Assembly (NCBI GenBank): GCA_010405405.1
Contig: MU004244.1
Location: 1,025,510-1,089,509, forward strand
Reading direction: 5' to 3'
DNA length: 64,000 nt
DNA from: Microthyrium microscopicum
Lineage: Eukaryota; Ascomycota; Dothideomycetes; Microthyriales; Microthyriaceae
Of this stretch, positions 22,733-35,688 are shown piece after piece (positions within the stretch are counted from its first letter, which is position 1; every line of letters starts with the position of its first letter). The translations under genes and the position numbers were made by a program. The notes beneath the pieces were generated by a model. The model was not told the DNA's origin. It saw only the letters and a list, made by a program, of their open reading frames with translations, and did not search any database.

Positions 22733-24418
22733 ATGAAAGCAACGAATATCACTTCTAATGATGAGCACACGCCACTTCTTGAGTCGTCCAGCTCCTCTAT
22801 AATCACCCCGGACACCATCAAACCACCAGCGGAGGAGTCGGACATCATCGAAGAAGATGACAAAACCTTCAACAAGACGCAGGTGCTGCTGTTGGCCCTC
22901 TGCCGCATGGTAGATCCGATTGCTTTTTTCTGTATCGTGCCATTCATCAACCAGATGATCTTCGACATCACGAACATAGAAGAGGAAGACGTCGGCTTTT
23001 ATAGTGGTATGATTGTATGTGGGACAGTCTTAGGTACTATCGTATGGAGTTGATGGGCTGACAATTCCAAGGAATCGCTCTTCTCGGTCGTCGCCATGAT
23101 CACCATGGTGCCTTACGGACGGCTTGCCGATCGCTTTGGTCGAAAACCAGTGCTGGTATGGTCTTTGGCTGGTGTCTCTGTAACATGCACGCTTTTCGGC
23201 TTCAGCAAAACTCTTTGGCAGATGATTGTACTTCGCTGCTTGGCTGGATTCTTTTCTGGCTCCGTTGTTTCCATAAGAACAATGATCAGTGAGAACAGTA
23301 CGCCTACTACACAGGCTGCTGCATTTAGCTGGTTTGCATTTTTCGGCAATATTGGAATATTCGTAGGAACTCTTATTGGAGGGCTGGCAGATCCAGCAGC
23401 CCAATATAAGGGCATCTTTGCAGAAGTCCGCTTCTTCAGAGCATTTCCATATGCGCTACCAACAATCATATCCGGCTCATTTGTACTGATCGCCCTGTTG
23501 ATAGCGATCTTCTTCGTCAACGAGGTAAGTGCTTCTTATATATCGATTTGTAGCTTACTAACTTAATAAGACCAGAGACGTGGAGAAGTCCAGGAAACGA
23601 GGTCCAGAGCCTTCTACTTGGGAAGTCATACGGTCTCCAGGCGTTCCCAACGTGCTAATAGTCTGGTGTCTGTGTTCAATGCTAGGCTTCGCCTTCACAG
23701 CCGGTAGGTCCTCCAAAGAAGACATTGCGATCATTATGTTTGGAGCTAACAATGCTTCTTCTAGTGGCCCCGGTCTTCTGGTTTACTTCTGTAGAAGCAG
23801 GAGGCTTCGCACTGACACCTCAATACATCTCTTACTTCCTCGCCGTGGCTGGAATTTCGCAAGCCATGTGGATGTTGCTAGTATTCCCCAGATTACAGCC
23901 TAGAATTGGTACCGGTGCATTGTTGAGATACTGTGCGATTCTGTGGCCATTCCTCTTTGCCTTGAATCCAGTTGCAAACATGGTATTACGGGCCCACCAT
24001 GACACTGTTTTCTGGGTTGTCGCTCCCATAGCCACTGGTCTAGGATCTGGCTGTGCAATGGCATTCAGTAAGTCTAAACTACTTAACATGGATCATTTGC
24101 TAACTAGATATAGCTGCTTCACAAATTGCAGTGAACGACATTGCACCTTCTCCAGGCGCTCTCGGTACGATCAATGGAATAGCGCTAAGTCTCAGCAGTG
24201 GAATGAGATCATTCACACCTGCTCTATTTACAAGTATATTTGCTATCGGTGTAAAAGACCAGATTTTCGGAGGATACTTGGTATGGATTGTTATGATTGG
24301 CGTTACACTCCTTTTGGGCCTTGCGTTATATTGGCTCCCTGCAAAGATAAACGAGATACCTATGAAAAAGGCATCAGAGCAGCCTAGTGACGACGAAGAA
24401 GCAACAATTGGATCATAA
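22733..24418 (+). CDS. Major facilitator superfamily transporter (12-TM, drug:H+ antiporter-like)
   Basis: Five exons (22733-23014, 23072-23524, 23571-23703, 23765-24067, 24108-24418) encode 493 aa. A Ser/acidic cytosolic N-terminus leads to membrane helices. The MFS signature between helices 2 and 3 is GRLADRFGRKPVL, and LRCLAGFFSGSV with helix-5 GNIGIFVGTLIGGLAD follows. The second half contains WCLCSMLGFAFTAVAPVFWF, SPGALGTINGIA and a last helix near LVWIVMIGVTLLLGLALYWL. The acidic C-tail ends EEATIGS. It resembles the fungal drug/metal-efflux branch (Ycr023c/ZIFL-like). The substrate is unknown. All four introns are short with normal ends. It diverges from the GatA gene across about 190 bp. 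Confidence 0.85.
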
Positions 24419-25055
24419 CTGTACAGAATGGGCGAACACCAGACTGGAGTCAGGGGTTCATACTCTCAACACTCCAATATCAACATGAGAACATGCATAT
24501 AAAAGCAATCCCCGCTTTATCACGAGATAAATGTACATAGACACACAAAACACGATAGATATAATCACTTTCCACTCGAATGTGTTAATAAGACACTTTG
24601 TACAAGTTTCTTCGGGATCATGTTATCCGTATTTGAGACTTCTGAGCAGCATTTGATATTCCAAACTGGTCACTACACCAGACATTACTTTGACTAACGT
24701 ATCACTAGCATACTCTACTACTGCACCCCACAAATTGTGAAACCAATTACTGTCATTCCGTCTCCACATTCTAGTTCCTGTGATCGACGTCTGGCGGAAA
24801 AGAGGCACCGGAATGTGTTCCGGGATTATACAATGCTGTGATGATACTAATGAACGATAAGTATATATAAAATCAAAATTGTAGGTAGTGCATGCTTGAA
24901 TAAAAGCTTGAAGTAATTAGTTGATTGATCAGAAGTGAGCTTCATTGACATATCGATAACTTCAACTTCAACATTTATACACATTACTATAGTTGAACCA
25001 AATAAGCCAACAATTATCACAACTTCCTATCACAACTTCCTATCACAACGCTATC
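24419..25055. promoter_or_regulatory. Intergenic and leader region before the ABM-fold gene
   Basis: 637 bp, AT-rich. Immediately before the ATG at 25056 a 13-nt unit, aacttcctatcac, is repeated in tandem (25021-25033 and 25034-25046), followed by the partial copy aacgctatc. This is probably a slippage repeat in the 5' leader. No other feature was seen. Confidence 0.4.
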
Positions 25056-25830
25056 ATGGGTTCAGCACCATCCGACCACTTCTCAAACTCCCTTCTCGTC
25101 TTCGCAAACGTAAACTTCCTCCCCGGAAAGTACGATGCTGTATGTCCCCTATCCCATCTCATCCCAACGCAAACTAACACTCAACAAGTGGCAAGCCGCC
25201 TTTGACGACCTCGCCGTCTACGTCAAAGCAGACGAACCAACCACAAAGACATACTACTTCGGCATCCCCTTCGACTACGCACACAACTACTCAGACACAA
25301 ATCTAATGTTCGCCTTTGAGATCTACGCTGACAACTCCGTAGTCCTTCCCCCCCTAAATCTTGCAAGTCCCTGACTAACATACTCACACCAGGCACTAAA
25401 CGACATTCACCTAACATCCCCCGCCATGCAAAAATTCCTCCCCCACGTCCTCCCCACCATGTCCACCGGCCTCGACCTCATGCACTATTCGCCTGCCGGC
25501 GGGTTTCTCGATGCGCCGGGTGACTTGTCCGAGTGTGAGATCATGACTGACACGCGCATTTGGTGCGTTGATGCCGTCTCACGCAGCTCCGTGGTGGCGA
25601 AACTGGACAATGTCGCGGGAAAAGCGGCGAGTGGTGTTTATACGTTTTTGGTGGCAGCGAGTTTGGACGATGAGACGGAGGTGAGGATTTTGTCGAGGTT
25701 TAGGGATCGTATGGCGATGGAGGAGCAGGAGAGGGCGATGGTGGGCTTTTGGCAGGGGTCGAAGGGGGAGGTTAGGAGGATGGAGTCGAGAGGGTATTTG
25801 CCGAATGGAAAGGGGTGGTTGCATCGGTGA
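25056..25830 (+). CDS. Antibiotic-biosynthesis-monooxygenase-like (dimeric alpha/beta barrel) protein
   Basis: Exons 25056-25139, 25189-25338 and 25393-25830 encode 223 aa. The first ~100 residues fit an ABM-type ferredoxin-like fold: a start strand (LLVFANVNFLPGKYDA), a helix (WQAAFDDLAVYVKADEPTTK), TYYFGIPFDY, and the typical FAFEIYAD ... ALNDIHLTSPAMQKFL segment joined across intron 2. The C-terminal half is less familiar, a long helical charged region (VRILSRFRDRMAMEEQERAM). Members include quinol oxygenases and many proteins of unknown role, so no reaction is assigned. Note the changing base use: the first exons are C-rich at third positions while the last exon's end is G-rich. Confidence 0.68.
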
Positions 25831-25975
25831 GATGGAGCTGGAGGTTGTTAGGACGTTGGTGGGATAGATTTGGGGGGTGGGACTTACTGCTGGGCGTGGG
25901 GAGATGGGTTTAGGTTCTGATATTTGAATATTACAGTTTGGGTTTGTTGATATGACCCATAGTGTGTGTCTGTGT

Positions 25976-27055
25976 TCAGCGCATTGTCCAGACAGTTGTT
26001 GATAACAGTGCGATGACTAACGAAAGTGTCTTGACCATAAGTTGAGGACCTGAAGAGACTTGAGTCGTAGGGATCCAGTTTGCGCCACAGTAGGAGTCAA
26101 TCAGTTGTGCCGCTTGGGCATATTGTGTCTTAAACACACCGCCATTTGACGAGAACACGTCCATGGTGTTTTTGATACAGCTGGAACAAGAGGTACGAGT
26201 TCCGTTAGGCAGTGACAAACCAAGCGGTAGGAAATAAGGCCAACTGTCCATGCTTGAAGTTGTACCGTTGCTGATGGCTTTGGCAAAGCAATATGATCCA
26301 TCCGTGTCCTTGAGACATCCTGCCTTGTAAAGCGGAACATAGCTTGTCAGGCCCATGTAGGCTTGTACAACAAGCGGATTGGAAGCTCGGTAGTCCGCTC
26401 CGCAGTTTTCATCCAGTGTTATTTTGCTGGCATAGCTGGAGATGGTTTTGGAACACTTGGCAACGTCGACGTTGCAGGTCGAATCCAATACTTGAGTTGT
26501 TCTGAAAAATGATCCCTCAGCTGTGAAGAAGCCGTTTGAAGTCTGGTTTGAAATGTTAGTATTATATCAACGTTGGATGCAGTTGAATCTTGAGCTACAT
26601 ACCTCTAGTAAGAGACTGAAAGGATTGCATTGAGTGAAAGAGCTATCACTGAGCCAGTTGCGCAAGAATTGAGGACATGTAGTGGTGGTGAAATTACTAC
26701 CAATTCCTAGATCAAAGGGTTGTGGTATTGCCGTGGATGATGGGTTGGACGAAGGGTTTGTGGCAGTCGCAATGTCACTGACTGCTGTGGATGTCACCAA
26801 GGTCGTTGTAGCCACTGCACTTGGGTTTCTTCGTTGGATATATGCTATGGCTGAAGTAGAAGGGGGAGGTATTGTTGCTCCATGAACGACTGGCATCAAT
26901 GATAGCACGCCAATGAGGAAGGTGAACCAGTAGATGTGCAGTCGAGATCGTCGAATTGGGGCTCCGGGGAATTTAAGATCTTCATGTCGATGGTGTTGTA
27001 CATAGTGGGCTGATCGGCGTTGAAGATCCATGTCGAGCCGACTTGACGGATCCAT
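25976..27055 (-). CDS. DUF7729-type secreted or GPI-anchored surface protein
   Basis: Exons 26603-27055 and 25976-26542 (60-nt intron) encode 339 aa. The start is the first ATG of the open frame; the extra 56 codons upstream have no ATG. A basic N-terminus precedes a hydrophobic signal or anchor (IYWFTFLIGVLSLMPVVHGA), then a Ser/Thr/Pro linker. The Cys-rich domain then begins FDLGIGSNFTTTTCPQFLRN and includes CNVDVAKCSKTISSYASKI, CGADYRASNPLVVQAYMGL, GSYCFAKAIS and CSSCIKNTMDVFSSNGG. The C-terminus is hydrophobic (LSLVIALLSTTVWTM), consistent with a GPI-anchor signal. The function of this fungus-specific family is unknown; the domain label is from memory. Confidence 0.72.
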
Positions 27056-29390
27056 TCCTAGACGATAAGTGGTGCAAAGATCTTCCTTCACGATAGCGCG
27101 AGTAGTTGTGAGATGTTGTCTAAGGCTGATAAAGAAATCCCATGTTGAATCCAGAAAGAAATATAGCCAGGTTCTTTGAAATGAGTGAAGTAGATCGGAC
27201 AGAGATTGAGCATTGAAAACCAAATCGCCAATGAAGACGTCCGGTCAAGAGGCTATGATAATAGCACGGCGGTTGCTGGTTGTAGAGATCTGAAGGTTGT
27301 CGCTGAACTGTTCAAATGATCAACTACGATATTACCGGGTCGAGCGAATGGTGGTTATAAGAACGGTCTGTGGCGTGGGGTGCCGGTATTCTAGAAGATG
27401 GATATCACGGTACGGCGAGGCAGTTGTTCAAACCACACGTTGGCAAAGTGGATTGCAGAAAAGAAAGTAGGAGATTTTACACAGAAGTGGCTTATGGGCG
27501 CACTGCGAACACATGGTTAAAATTGACAGCTTAGGCCGAGAGGCCAAAATAGGTATATTAGAAGGATTAAGTCCATGGCCTAACATGAAGGCTTGCCAAT
27601 AGTTTAAAAAAAAGTCCTTTGCAATGATGTGGTGCCAGGAGGGGAAGCAAGAGCGCTCAGACAGTCCACGCAACCACGGAGTAGAATGCGAGATCCCATA
27701 TTTCCAATGCAGTGGCTCTTGGTCAAGATTCGGTTTAGTAGTGACCAGTCCTAATTGTGAGGAAGAAGGGTGACGGTAAGGCTGCAAAGAGTCGGGAGCT
27801 CCCGCAATAATGCGCAGTGTCAGCGAGGGAGTTGCAGCGAAATTACTTATCGAGACTCGAGAGGAACAAATCCAATTGATTTCGCAACAAGTATTGTAGG
27901 CATTATTGGTTAAGATTGGGTGGAGTTCAAGCATTCTGCAAGTGGAAGATGGGTTGACGGGGGAGCTTAGTAGGCCGAGTCTTAGTCGCGGGACGGTACC
28001 AAAAAAGATATATAGCTTCAGGGGTCGGCCAATTGGAGATTTTAGGCAAATCCACGTCCAATAATCCAATTTGAGACTCGTGATGGTTCGCGGAAGAATG
28101 TATAATCAGTCTAGATCATCGCCTGTATTTCGGCGCAACGAGATAACTATGATCGAAATAAGTGGTAGAAATGGAAATGGTTGTGTTTAATTAGTAGTCA
28201 GCATATTGGGTACGATATAACCAGTTAGGGACATATTTGAAGTTGATGCGAATGGTGGTTGGCGTTAGCAGAGACATGGCGTGAACGTTGAGGCAGAGGA
28301 ATGGCGCGCATGACGGACAACGGCGCTACTATTGACTGTTACGAAAGAGGTCATCTCGGAGCGAGACCAGTAATTGAATGCGCCAGTAGTAGTAATAAGA
28401 GGAGATAGTAAGCAGATAGAACTGGGTATTGCCTTGTCAACTTGTTGATGATTTAAAGAGTAGAACCGGGGTCGTGGTTTGCTGAAGCGCCACGTGGGAG
28501 ATTATTCGAGAAGGATTAATAGAGACTAGAGTGCATGGATTAAAGGATGGAGTGATTAAGTTCTGGAACAATTGAATCAGAATCTCAGAGAGGGGCATGT
28601 TTTCTAGGTTTATGTACTTTTGTAGTGTTGACTGAAAAATCATTTTAAACTATGAGAGATCGTATCAAGATCCATCCGTATGTGCCTGATGTTAATACTC
28701 TAGAAGTTGGTCGCGTTCGAGTACATGAGGTGAATTTATGCATGTGAGGCTGCCATGAATCCTGTATGGACGCGGTTGCCGAGCTTAAATCTTTTAGTAT
28801 CACAATGTTAACGTGGTAACTCCATTGGTCTCACACATCTCATTCTCCGTCAAGAATCAAGATAGCAGGAATGATCAGCTCGCTTTTACTCCAACAATGG
28901 CCAATACACGCGATATCTTGCGAAAATGGAAGGAACAATGCGGGAACGATCGGATAGGGTAGTGGCTACTGCCATTTGCCGCATCTAAACTTTTCATGAC
29001 ACTTGACAACCGCGTTAGTCCGTTGCCGCGGGATCTTTAATTATCTCCAACACACTCTAGATTCACCCCAATCTATCTCCTCAATTCACCACCATCGACA
29101 CATTACCTTTACCTCTCCATCCCTGTGTCTCTCCGCACTTCCATATTCAGCTGGACCCTCAAATACTGCCCTCCACCTAACACGCGACCTATTTCTCTCC
29201 TTCTCATCTCTCTCCTATTACCTGATCTTGCTCAGCTGAATTGCCTCGGTGACGTACGACATACCATGATACGCTCTGCTAGTTGATACAGCCGCATTTC
29301 TTCCTTGTATATTATTCATTCCTCTTTTTCTGCGATAATATTCTTGTCGCCACCTGCTAGTCATGACCTCAGGTCTATAATCATATCACC
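27056..29390. promoter_or_regulatory. Long intergenic region between the DUF7729 and PAQR genes
   Basis: About 2.3 kb shared by two divergent genes. The largest frame (minus strand, 27428-28069) begins with TTG, has no family-like content and is rejected as a gene. A pyrimidine-rich stretch at about 29060-29240 near the PAQR gene looks like its long 5' leader. I see no RNA gene or transposon here. The size suggests long leaders or a non-coding transcript, which sequence alone cannot show. Confidence 0.35.
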
Positions 29391-30903
29391 ATGGAATCCT
29401 ACGAAGAGCCGGCCATCAGCACTTCTTCCCGGCGCTATCCCTCTTCTGCCCACCTTAGACGTCGTAGACACTCATCATGTCATTCTTTAGCATGGCATGG
29501 AGAATCAGACGATCTCCAGTTACTGGTATGGTCTATTCATTCCTTTGAAAAGCTCGGCCTAATCCTGCCTTTTCCAGATTGATAGATTCCTAGTCGAACT
29601 AAGCCGACGATTGGATTTTCTCGAATCATACGGAGCCTTAAATCTCGACACTAGTATAGACGGCGCTTGGTCCACCCTACACGCTGTTCGCGATGCGTGC
29701 TCTCGAGTCTCCGATGGTTTCCTTGATGTTGGTCGACGAAAGGCAAGAATACTGGTGGAAACCCTAGAGGGTAGCTATAATGAGGCGCTGGCGCAGAAAG
29801 AGACTCTGGAACAAAAGGTTCACGAAGGCGTTGCTCTAATGGAGTCACTATTGGCAGATTTTGAGGCCCGCGCATACGATCTCAAAGAAAACGCCATGGG
29901 ATTGAGTCCGTACGACCTACTAGACGGAGGGCGGCGCAAAGTAGACGAGGGTCTCGAACGAGCAAAGGAGGTTGTGGATGCTGGAATTGACATGGCGTGG
30001 GGCGCTGCTGAGACAATTGAGATTGCCGTCGAACGAGCACTTGATAAAGCACGGCAACAAGGCCTTCTCAAAGTTCACGAGCTTCCTATTCCATGGCGTA
30101 CAAACGAGCACATCATCCGCGGATATCGATTTCACGATACTTTGACTGGATGTCTGCGCTCCACGGTCAACCTTTCCAACGAGCTTTTCAACATCTGGTC
30201 GCACGCCATTGGATTACTTATCGTTCTCTCCATTGCATTCTACTTTTATCCTGCATCAGATCATTTCACCATTGCCACCAAAACAGATGTCTTTATTGCT
30301 GGCATTTTCTTCTTTGCGGCATGTAAATGTTTGATATGCAGCACGATATGGCATACATTCAATGCAATCTCCGAAAAGCATCTTATAGAACGATTCGCTT
30401 GCGTCGATTATTCGGGCATTTCGTTTCTAATTGCAGCCTCTATAATCACGACCGAGTATACGGCTTTTTATTGCGAACCGTTTTGGCGGTGGTCGTGGGT
30501 TCTCACCACAGCTGGCTTCGGACTCACTGGCATATATCTGACCTGGCATCCAACGTTTAATCGACACGACATGGCCTGGCTTCGTCTTACCTTTTACTGT
30601 TCTCTTGCCGCGACTGGCTTTCTACCAGCAGTCCAAGTTATGTATGTCCATGGACTGCATTGGGCCGCAGTATTCTATGCTCCCATTCTGAAAAGTCTGG
30701 CAGTCTACTTTTTTGGGGCAATACTGTACACTCTCAAAATCCCGGAGCGATGGTGTCCAGGCATGTTTGATTATGTAGGGGGAAGCCACAACCTTTGGCA
30801 CGTCGCAGTGCTGGGAGGCATATTGTTCCACTACATGGCGATGCAAGAGTTTTTCGCCAAGGCATTTTTGCGAGCTGTTTCTCAGCAATGTTCTGTTTAT
30901 TGA
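29391..30903 (+). CDS. PAQR-family (AdipoR/hemolysin III) membrane receptor, Izh3-like
   Basis: Exons 29391-29525 and 29578-30903 encode 486 aa. The long soluble N-terminus (about 240 residues), with amphipathic helices (LLADFEARAYDLKENAMGL), is the mark of the Izh3 branch rather than the short Izh1/2/4 types. The membrane part has the PAQR blocks: IPWRTNEHIIRGYRF, LFNIWSHAIGLLIVL, the Ser/His site ICSTIWHTFNAISE, DYSGISFLIA, and the terminal His pair in GGSHNLWHVAVLGGI. These His and Asp residues bind zinc in PAQR proteins, which act as receptors with ceramidase-like chemistry. In yeast, Izh proteins affect zinc and sterol balance. About seven membrane segments are visible. Confidence 0.88.
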
Positions 30904-32741
30904 AGAAAAAAAGCATTTAGTATTTCCTTGAGTCTTTGCATATTGCATGAGTGTTTGTATCTGTATATAGTACATACTTGTTCCACGACTAGATAACTGA
31001 AAGCTTCAACAAGCTCAAATAGACATATTAGATCTGAGGAAAGTTGTGATGGGGCTGGGGACGACTGAATAAGATAGCGCATTGGGAATGAGATCATCGA
31101 TATTCGATACCACCTGACGTTGTACATGTGGAACGGTGGAACTGATCAGTGAAGATATACAACCTCCACACCAGTCCTAAGAGACATCTTTGATTTGGAC
31201 AAATACCAAGCACGTGGAAGAGCTTGCAGAAACAGCTGTTGTCTGCAGACATGTGAGACATTTGTAGAGATATGCAACGAGCTACTGCTCCGTCACCAGT
31301 ACTAGTTCACCGATTGTAGTCGGTACAAGTCGCCGGTCGGTACAAATAATGGCATTGCGTCTTTTCTCCGAGAATGCGGAAGATTTACTAGCCAGCGCTA
31401 ACGTATAGCTAACCGTAAGTGGTCGGGTCCTCAGTCATAGACATATAAAATAGTCTTGTCCTTAGTCTTGTCTTAAGTCATAGACATACAAATAGAGTAT
31501 GACCCAATTACCAACAACCGCTAGATAGTCACAATGAAGTAAGTGGCAGAGTTTGAGAAATGGTGTTGCAGGTGAGAGTACAAGAATAATCTAGTATGAA
31601 TGGTGTTTCTCACCATGGTTTTACAAATTGTAGACGACTCGTAGCCTTGCAGGTACAAGCACGGGTGGCCAATCTGGTGGCTGGCTGGCGACCTGATCAG
31701 ATACAGACCTCAAGCAAGGCCCGACAGCTGCGCTGCAGATGGCGTTTATGTTTGGCCCTCTTTGGTCCATTGAGGTCTTGTTCGCCGCCTCTTTTTGATC
31801 CTCTTGACGAGCCTTTGCGGGTTTCTGGTGAAAGGTTTCGTTAAGGCTGGCAGGGTCCAATCCTAATTGAGAGCACATCAGTGATCTGCGATTTCCCTTG
31901 AACTCGTTTAGGAATTCGATCGTCCCGATTGTAGCTAAATCCATCCGAGCTTTCAGACCATCTCACACCCGCTGCCTCTCGATCCTACTTGTCTTGCCGT
32001 CTTTCTGCACCTGGCGAGCTCGAAGAGAATCTGGGCGTGCTTTCCGGGCCAGTTTGAGATCTTTGAGTTTTGGGTTTGGCAACAAAGTCCATCGACCACA
32101 GCTCACAAGCTTCTCAAGAGGCGCAACGCGGGAGGAACCTTGATTCCGCTCTTTACTACTTCTCAGCCATCTGTTGACCAGTGTGGTGTTCTGAATTAAT
32201 TTCTTACTTCCCTTTAACTTAGTACACACCTCGTTGCTGTTTTCTTCCTCGCTTCCAGCACACTGCATTTCCTGCTACATATCGGCTCCTCACTCTTCTC
32301 CGTCTTTACCATTCAACCAACCAGCAACTTGTATCGCGTGTCCCTCGCATGCACCTCTGTTCTTATCCTGTTCATGATCTGGTTCATCCAGCTGATAACC
32401 CGCTGATCTTCCAGTCCTAAACCGGTAACTGTCAAGGTACTATCAACGCTTCCGTCTCTTAAGGCTGCAGAACTGCTTGCATTACAGCCAGCCTCTCTTG
32501 CCTCTCTTTTCGAATTTTCAACGTCAACACCTCAGCTGAGCGCGATAAACATCTAATTTCAAAAAGAGGCATCATAAAACAGTCTTAAGGTGCACATTTT
32601 GGCCATTTCCTCTTCGATTACTTATCTTCATGCTTGTTTTCCACATGTCAAGGAGGTAGATACTGGGGTATTGGCTCACAAGAAGAGAGTGTTGTTTCGG
32701 GCGCCTGGTCCAGCGTATAGGACGCAATATCCATAACAAGT
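30904..32741. other. Long intergenic region before the DUF8004-type gene
   Basis: 1.84 kb without a supported gene. Short frames on both strands (for example 31596-31844 and 31898-32143, plus) look like chance. Small direct repeats occur: agtcatagacata near 31432 and 31476, and gtcggtacaa near 31319 and 31335. The part from about 32200 is pyrimidine-rich and may be a long 5' leader with several upstream ATGs. Confidence 0.35.
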
Positions 32742-35282
32742 ATGGAGCCATGGAATCACCGCGATGAAGCTCGTTCGCTGTCCAGGCCATCGGAGCTTCT
32801 CCCTGCCAAACGCTGGGATGGGATAAGCAGACTATCAACCGATTGGGATAATCTGCGCAGGGTAAAGAACCAAGATCACTCAACCCCATGAACGTCTTGC
32901 TAACATAGTTGCTGCATATAGGACCCTGAGCTCTGGCTAGAAGATGGAGACTGCCTCATACATCTCCATGCGCCTGGACAATCCCGTCGAGGACCTTCGT
33001 TCTACGTTCCATTCTCTACTCTCAAAGGCACATATCTTGCCCAGTCTGCGGTCACAGTCGAAGTAAACGTACGGCAACCTTGGGATTATGCGGGCACATT
33101 CTTGCGCAAAGAGCGTTATTCGCCGTCGATAAATCGGATTGTACGGCAAATCTTCATTCCCAGTCCTGAGAATTGCTCCAGAGAAGCAGCATTCAACTGG
33201 CATCTCACCACGCGCAACTACTTTGCCTTTGTTTGTAACAGAGCAATCGTTGGTCGGAGTCTTGGAGAGGCTTTGATTAGCTTGTATGCCAGACTTTCGA
33301 TATGGCGTCCTCAACATGATAACAATCTGAACTATCTGATCGAATATGCAGAGGACATGGGATATTGCCAGTTTGCGCATTGTCCAGATTACGCTCTTGC
33401 AATGCTACAATTTGCGGAACATTTCTTTCTGGACGAGCTTTGGGTCGATTCATTTGCTCATTGCGTCGGGATGCATGAGATGTTATCCATTAGTAGCGAG
33501 CGACTGGTCAGTTTTTGAAGGATCTTGGCTCTTTTCTTGACACTAATCACATTTCAGGGTCTGTCAACAAGCACCAAGTCGCTGATTGAAAACTACGCCA
33601 ATTTCATGAACATTCATCTAAAGAGTATAACCAAATCTCTGAGCACATTCCTGGAAGAAGACTTGTCATCCGCAAGACTAGGCCTTACTTCTGCATCACG
33701 CAACCATTTAAATCGATTTCGCAAATTTCTACATGGCTTTTATATCAAGAAGTTTGGATACTGGCCTCCACCGTCCGTGTTCTCCAAATCATTGTTCCAA
33801 TCCATGCACTCTGACTTTCGCAATCTCTACGACTTTCTGGTTGACCTGGATTCTACAGCATCCTTGGCGGATCAAAAGCTTGCCTCTGGTGGTATTTGTG
33901 TGCTTCAGAACGTTGAAGAGTTTGACCGGAGGAATGGTTACGATTCATTACCCCATCCTTTACCTCGACTACCCGGCGAGATTCCTCCTTATAGAAGAGT
34001 TAGCTCTCAGAGAACTCTATCTCTACGATTTGGCCAAAGGGTAGACTCGAGTGAAGAGTTGCTTACCCTCAGTGCACTCACAATGGCAACCAACACTGAG
34101 GATAACAAAGTCCTGAATTCTCCCTTGGTCAAGGCATACAGGACTTTCGAACATCAACTATCATCTGAAAAGGTGGAAAAGCTGTCTGTATCGGACGCTC
34201 GAAAGGTGCGATGGATATTGGTATACTGCACTCTGCAAATGCTCGTGTCTGTCACAAGAGCACCACTACAAGTCAGAGACGTAGACGGTCCAACATATCC
34301 GCTATGTTTCGATGCTTCGATGCTCCCTCCATGGCGTATGATGCCAGAGACTCCTGGCGATTTCGATCCCGTCTCGCCTGCAGAGAGTCTGATTGTTCCG
34401 GACTCGGAACCAGATCTAATCATGAAAGGCAAATCCGTGGAACGATCTATATTGCCCGATCTTTCCATAGCGCCGGACTGCCAAACAGACAACTACATTA
34501 AACATATCGAAGTCCGCAGCCAGACCTGGAGAAACACTTTGAGCATGCGAGATCCATCCACACAAGCCTTCAAAGAGCTTGCAAAGCATGCCGAAGTTGC
34601 CAGGAAAAAGTCTCTCAAAGCCTCGCGACCTAAAACATCCTCCCACAGCTCCATGGGTGCTCCCTCCCGCTACTCGCTACTCATGGGTCGACGGAACTCG
34701 ACATTTAACGGAGTTGATAGACATCCCAGCTCCTCAACAGACAATTCGTCCAGAAGCGGAGGGTCTGCAGCATCAAGGCCACCGCCTACTCGAGGATCCG
34801 AGTTTGGCCATCGACCAAAAAGCTCTAGCATGTCGTCCATTTTCTCCATGCCCTTGTCACCACTGACAAAGAGTCTTTCACGCAAGAGTTCGAGACATTT
34901 TGAGCCTGAGAAGGCACTTCCGGAGCTTCCGCGGGCGCCACCTGCATCTACACAACACTCTGATAGCCTGGAACATCATGAATGGCCGCTCCCTGCTCCA
35001 ATCACTGAGGCAGCAGCTCCAACACTGTCCAAAGAGGAGAAGGGTAGGCGGCGGCGAACGCTAGGTGCTACGATACAGGACTTTACTCGGCAACAATTCA
35101 ATATGCCAGGAATCGAAAGGCCGCAAACTCGAGCAAGGCGTGAATCTGTGTATACTCCTTCGCTCTTCAGGAGCGTGTCGAAGAGAGAGACAAGTCGGGC
35201 GGAAGAAGAACCGGACCGGACAAGAAGTATGACCCAGTCTGCGTTGCATATGTTCAGGAGCTTATCGATGAAGAGACTATGA
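32742..35282 (+). CDS. DUF8004-type fungal protein of unknown function
   Basis: Exons 32742-32861, 32922-33506 and 33558-35282 encode 809 aa. The join of exons 1 and 2 restores KRWDGISRLSTDWDNLRRDPE then LWLEDGDCLIHLH and GQSRRGPSFYVPF, a block I recall from a large fungus-only family. The middle third (about residues 60-480) is a folded helical domain with LNYLIEYAEDMGYCQFAHCP, FGYWPPPSVFSKSLFQSM and RKVRWILVYCTLQMLVSVTR. The last 300 residues are Ser/Arg/Pro-rich and probably disordered, ending MTQSALHMFRSLSMKRL. There are no membrane segments. The function is unknown; a phospho-regulated scaffold is only a guess from composition. Confidence 0.75.
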
Positions 35283-35688
35283 TATGCGACGATAGCCTTT
35301 GCATGAATTTTTTGTATGATATACCTACCTCATTTGTTAGATCATGGATGGAGAAAGTAATAATTAATGACTACCAATTTGAACATCTCCAAGCCAAGGA
35401 TCAAAATCTCCATCATCTAGCCTGATAACCTAGAGTTGTAGTTGGAGACTTGGAGACCATGCATGTAGATGCTTCAATGTTCAACTTAAACTCCGACGGT
35501 AGCCTAAGGGTGGGGTACACATCCAACCCGCGATCCCATCCCGTCAGGTCCGCGTCCATCCCCAATTCCACCAACTCCACCAACCCGTCCAGGCACCCAT
35601 CTTATGTATTAACCTGAACCAAACCCATCCAATACCCTTCCTACTCACTACACTCATCATACACCTGCCGCATGGTCAAATTGCCAAC
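35283..35688. other. Intergenic region before the coiled-coil membrane protein gene
   Basis: 406 bp. The final ~170 bp before 35689 is strongly C/CA-rich (ccaactccaccaaccc-like), typical of a fungal 5' leader. Nothing else was recognised. Confidence 0.35.

Noticed and set aside
27428-28069. 213-codon minus-strand frame in the long intergenic region
   Set aside because: It opens with TTG, has no family-like motifs, and its composition looks like chance sequence; an ATG inside gives a much shorter frame.
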